From NCBI RefSeq assembly GCF_041624275.1, contig NZ_JBFJVE010000060.1:1-14260 (forward strand): a DNA stretch of 14,260 nucleotides, read 5' to 3'. The stretch comes from Shimia sp041624275. Its GTDB lineage: Bacteria; Pseudomonadota; Alphaproteobacteria; Rhodobacterales; Rhodobacteraceae. This document shows, one piece after another, positions 13,426 to 14,260 of the stretch. The notes below the pieces were generated by a model. It was given only the letters and a program-made list of their open reading frames with translations. It ran no database searches and was not told the DNA's origin. The stretch's first letter is position 1. Every line of letters starts with the position of its first letter. Both the position numbers and the translations under genes were made by a program.

Positions 13426-14260
13426 TCAACGCTCTTTGACGTAGGGTTCGCCACCGGCGCGCGGTGGAATGGCCTTGCCGACGAAGCCGGCCAGAATCAC
13501 CACCGTCAGGATATAGGGCAGGGCGCCGAGAAGCTGCACCTGGACCTTGACGCCAAGCAGGGTCTCGATCAGGTCGGGCCGCAGTTCGATGACCTGGAAG
13601 AAGCCGAACAACAGGCAGGTGCCCATCGCCTGCCACGGGCGCCACTTGGCAAAGATCAGCGCCGCCAGCGCGATGAAGCCGCGCCCGGCCGACATGTCCT
13701 TGACGAAGCCGGCCTGCAGCGCGGTCGCCAGATAGGCGCCGGCGATGCCGCAGAGCACGCCGCAGATCAGCACCGCCGCATAGCGCAGCCCGACCACCGA
13801 GACGCCGGCAGTGTCCACCGCCGCCGGGTTTTCGCCGACCGCGCGCAGGCGCAGGCCGAAACGGGTGCGGTACAGGATCCACCAGGTCAGCGGCACCATG
13901 GCCAAGGCCAGATAGACCAGCACCGAATGCCCCGAGATCAGCTCGTAGTAAAGCGGGCCGACCAGCGGCACCTCGCGCAGCGCCTCGGCGCCCGGCAGGG
14001 TGATCGGGCCAAAGCGGGCATCCCCCTCGAGCGACGGGGTGCGGCCGCCCTGGCGGAACCAGTCCTGCGCCACCAGAACCGTGATGCCGGCGGCAAGAAA
14101 GTTGATCGCCACCCCGGATATCAGCTGGTTGCCCCGGAACTGGATCGAGGCCAGCCCGTGCAGCACCGACAACAGGACAGAAGCACCGATGCCGGCCAGC
14201 AACCCGAGCCAGACCGAGCCCGACATGTAGGCGATCGCCGCCGAGAAGAAGGCCGCCGCC
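13426..14260 (-). CDS. ABC transporter permease, nucleoside/BMP type (partial)
   Basis: The 5' end lies beyond the window: the frame is open to the last base, and 277 residues are visible. The sequence is a multi-helix permease of the branched-chain amino acid/ribose type (PF02653). It has SGSVWLGLLAGIGASVLLSVLHGLASIQFRGNQLISGVAINFLAAGIT near its start, then LRLRAVGENPAAVDTAGVSV, the EAA-like loop that contacts the ATPase, and GRGFIALAALIFAKWRPWQA. This wording is typical of the second permease of BMP-family nucleoside importers (NupQ/YufQ type). ATG 14224-14226 is not the real start, since in-frame hydrophobic codons (FFSAAIAY) continue upstream. Companion genes (ATPase, first permease, BMP lipoprotein) are expected beyond the right edge. 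DeoD in this window would use imported purine nucleosides (inference). Confidence 0.9.
   Translation of the reverse strand, partial: AAAFFSAAIAYMSGSVWLGLLAGIGASVLLSVLHGLASIQFRGNQLISGVAINFLAAGITVLVAQDWFRQGGRTPSLEGDARFGPITLPGAEALREVPLVGPLYYELISGHSVLVYLALAMVPLTWWILYRTRFGLRLRAVGENPAAVDTAGVSVVGLRYAAVLICGVLCGIAGAYLATALQAGFVKDMSAGRGFIALAALIFAKWRPWQAMGTCLLFGFFQVIELRPDLIETLLGVKVQVQLLGALPYILTVVILAGFVGKAIPPRAGGEPYVKER

Noticed and set aside
1..14260. CRISPR array, mobile element, tRNA or prophage
   Set aside because: I saw no regularly spaced repeats, transposase or integrase motifs, cloverleaf sequences or terminal inverted repeats on either strand.

Overview
The window looks like chromosomal DNA of a high-GC alphaproteobacterium, most likely order Rhodobacterales (Roseobacter/Ruegeria-like). 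The main reasons are the neighbouring ethylmalonyl-CoA mutase (ecm) and crotonyl-CoA carboxylase/reductase (ccr) genes, a LuxR solo with a small ORF just upstream, a TauE/TIGR02186-type pair, and strong GC codon bias that leaves long antisense frames open. I see no rRNA, tRNA, CRISPR, insertion sequence, phage gene or att site. It reads as ordinary core and near-core genome rather than an island.

Layout, left to right. (1) 44-3020: an unusual PLP enzyme of the serine hydroxymethyltransferase (SHMT) superfamily (minus) is divergent from a GcvA-like LysR regulator (plus). The 91-bp gap between them holds two palindromes. The regulator gene overlaps tail-to-tail with deoD, purine nucleoside phosphorylase (minus). 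(2) 3115-8298: the ethylmalonyl-CoA pathway block. ecm (minus, with its own terminator) is divergent from a membrane-anchored PlsB-like acyltransferase (plus), followed by ccr (plus) and a strong terminator. This block carries the best non-coding signals: a dyad lying inside the likely ecm promoter, a GNRA-type hairpin burying the acyltransferase ribosome binding site, and nested dyads in the ccr leader. (3) 8299-9315: a 20-bp dyad, a 71-codon small ORF and an overlapping LuxR-type quorum-sensing regulator with no luxI in the window. (4) 9388-11636: a RecD/Dda-like SF1 helicase and a short-chain dehydrogenase whose start and stop codons overlap. (5) 11644-14260 (minus): an ABC nucleoside-type permease cut by the window edge, then a TauE/SafE permease and a TIGR02186-type exported, membrane-anchored protein in one tight pair.

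How they fit together: Ccr carboxylates crotonyl-CoA to ethylmalonyl-CoA, and Ecm isomerises ethylmalonyl-CoA to methylsuccinyl-CoA. These are the signature steps of acetyl-CoA assimilation without the glyoxylate shunt. The acyltransferase between them could link acyl-CoA metabolism to phospholipid synthesis, but that link is inference. DeoD and the nucleoside-type permease suggest purine nucleoside salvage, although they lie about 10 kb apart. I did not find a convincing wholly new multi-gene system. The best leads are the SHMT-like enzyme lacking canonical catalytic residues, the regulatory architecture around ecm, acyltransferase and ccr, and the small ORF overlapping luxR.
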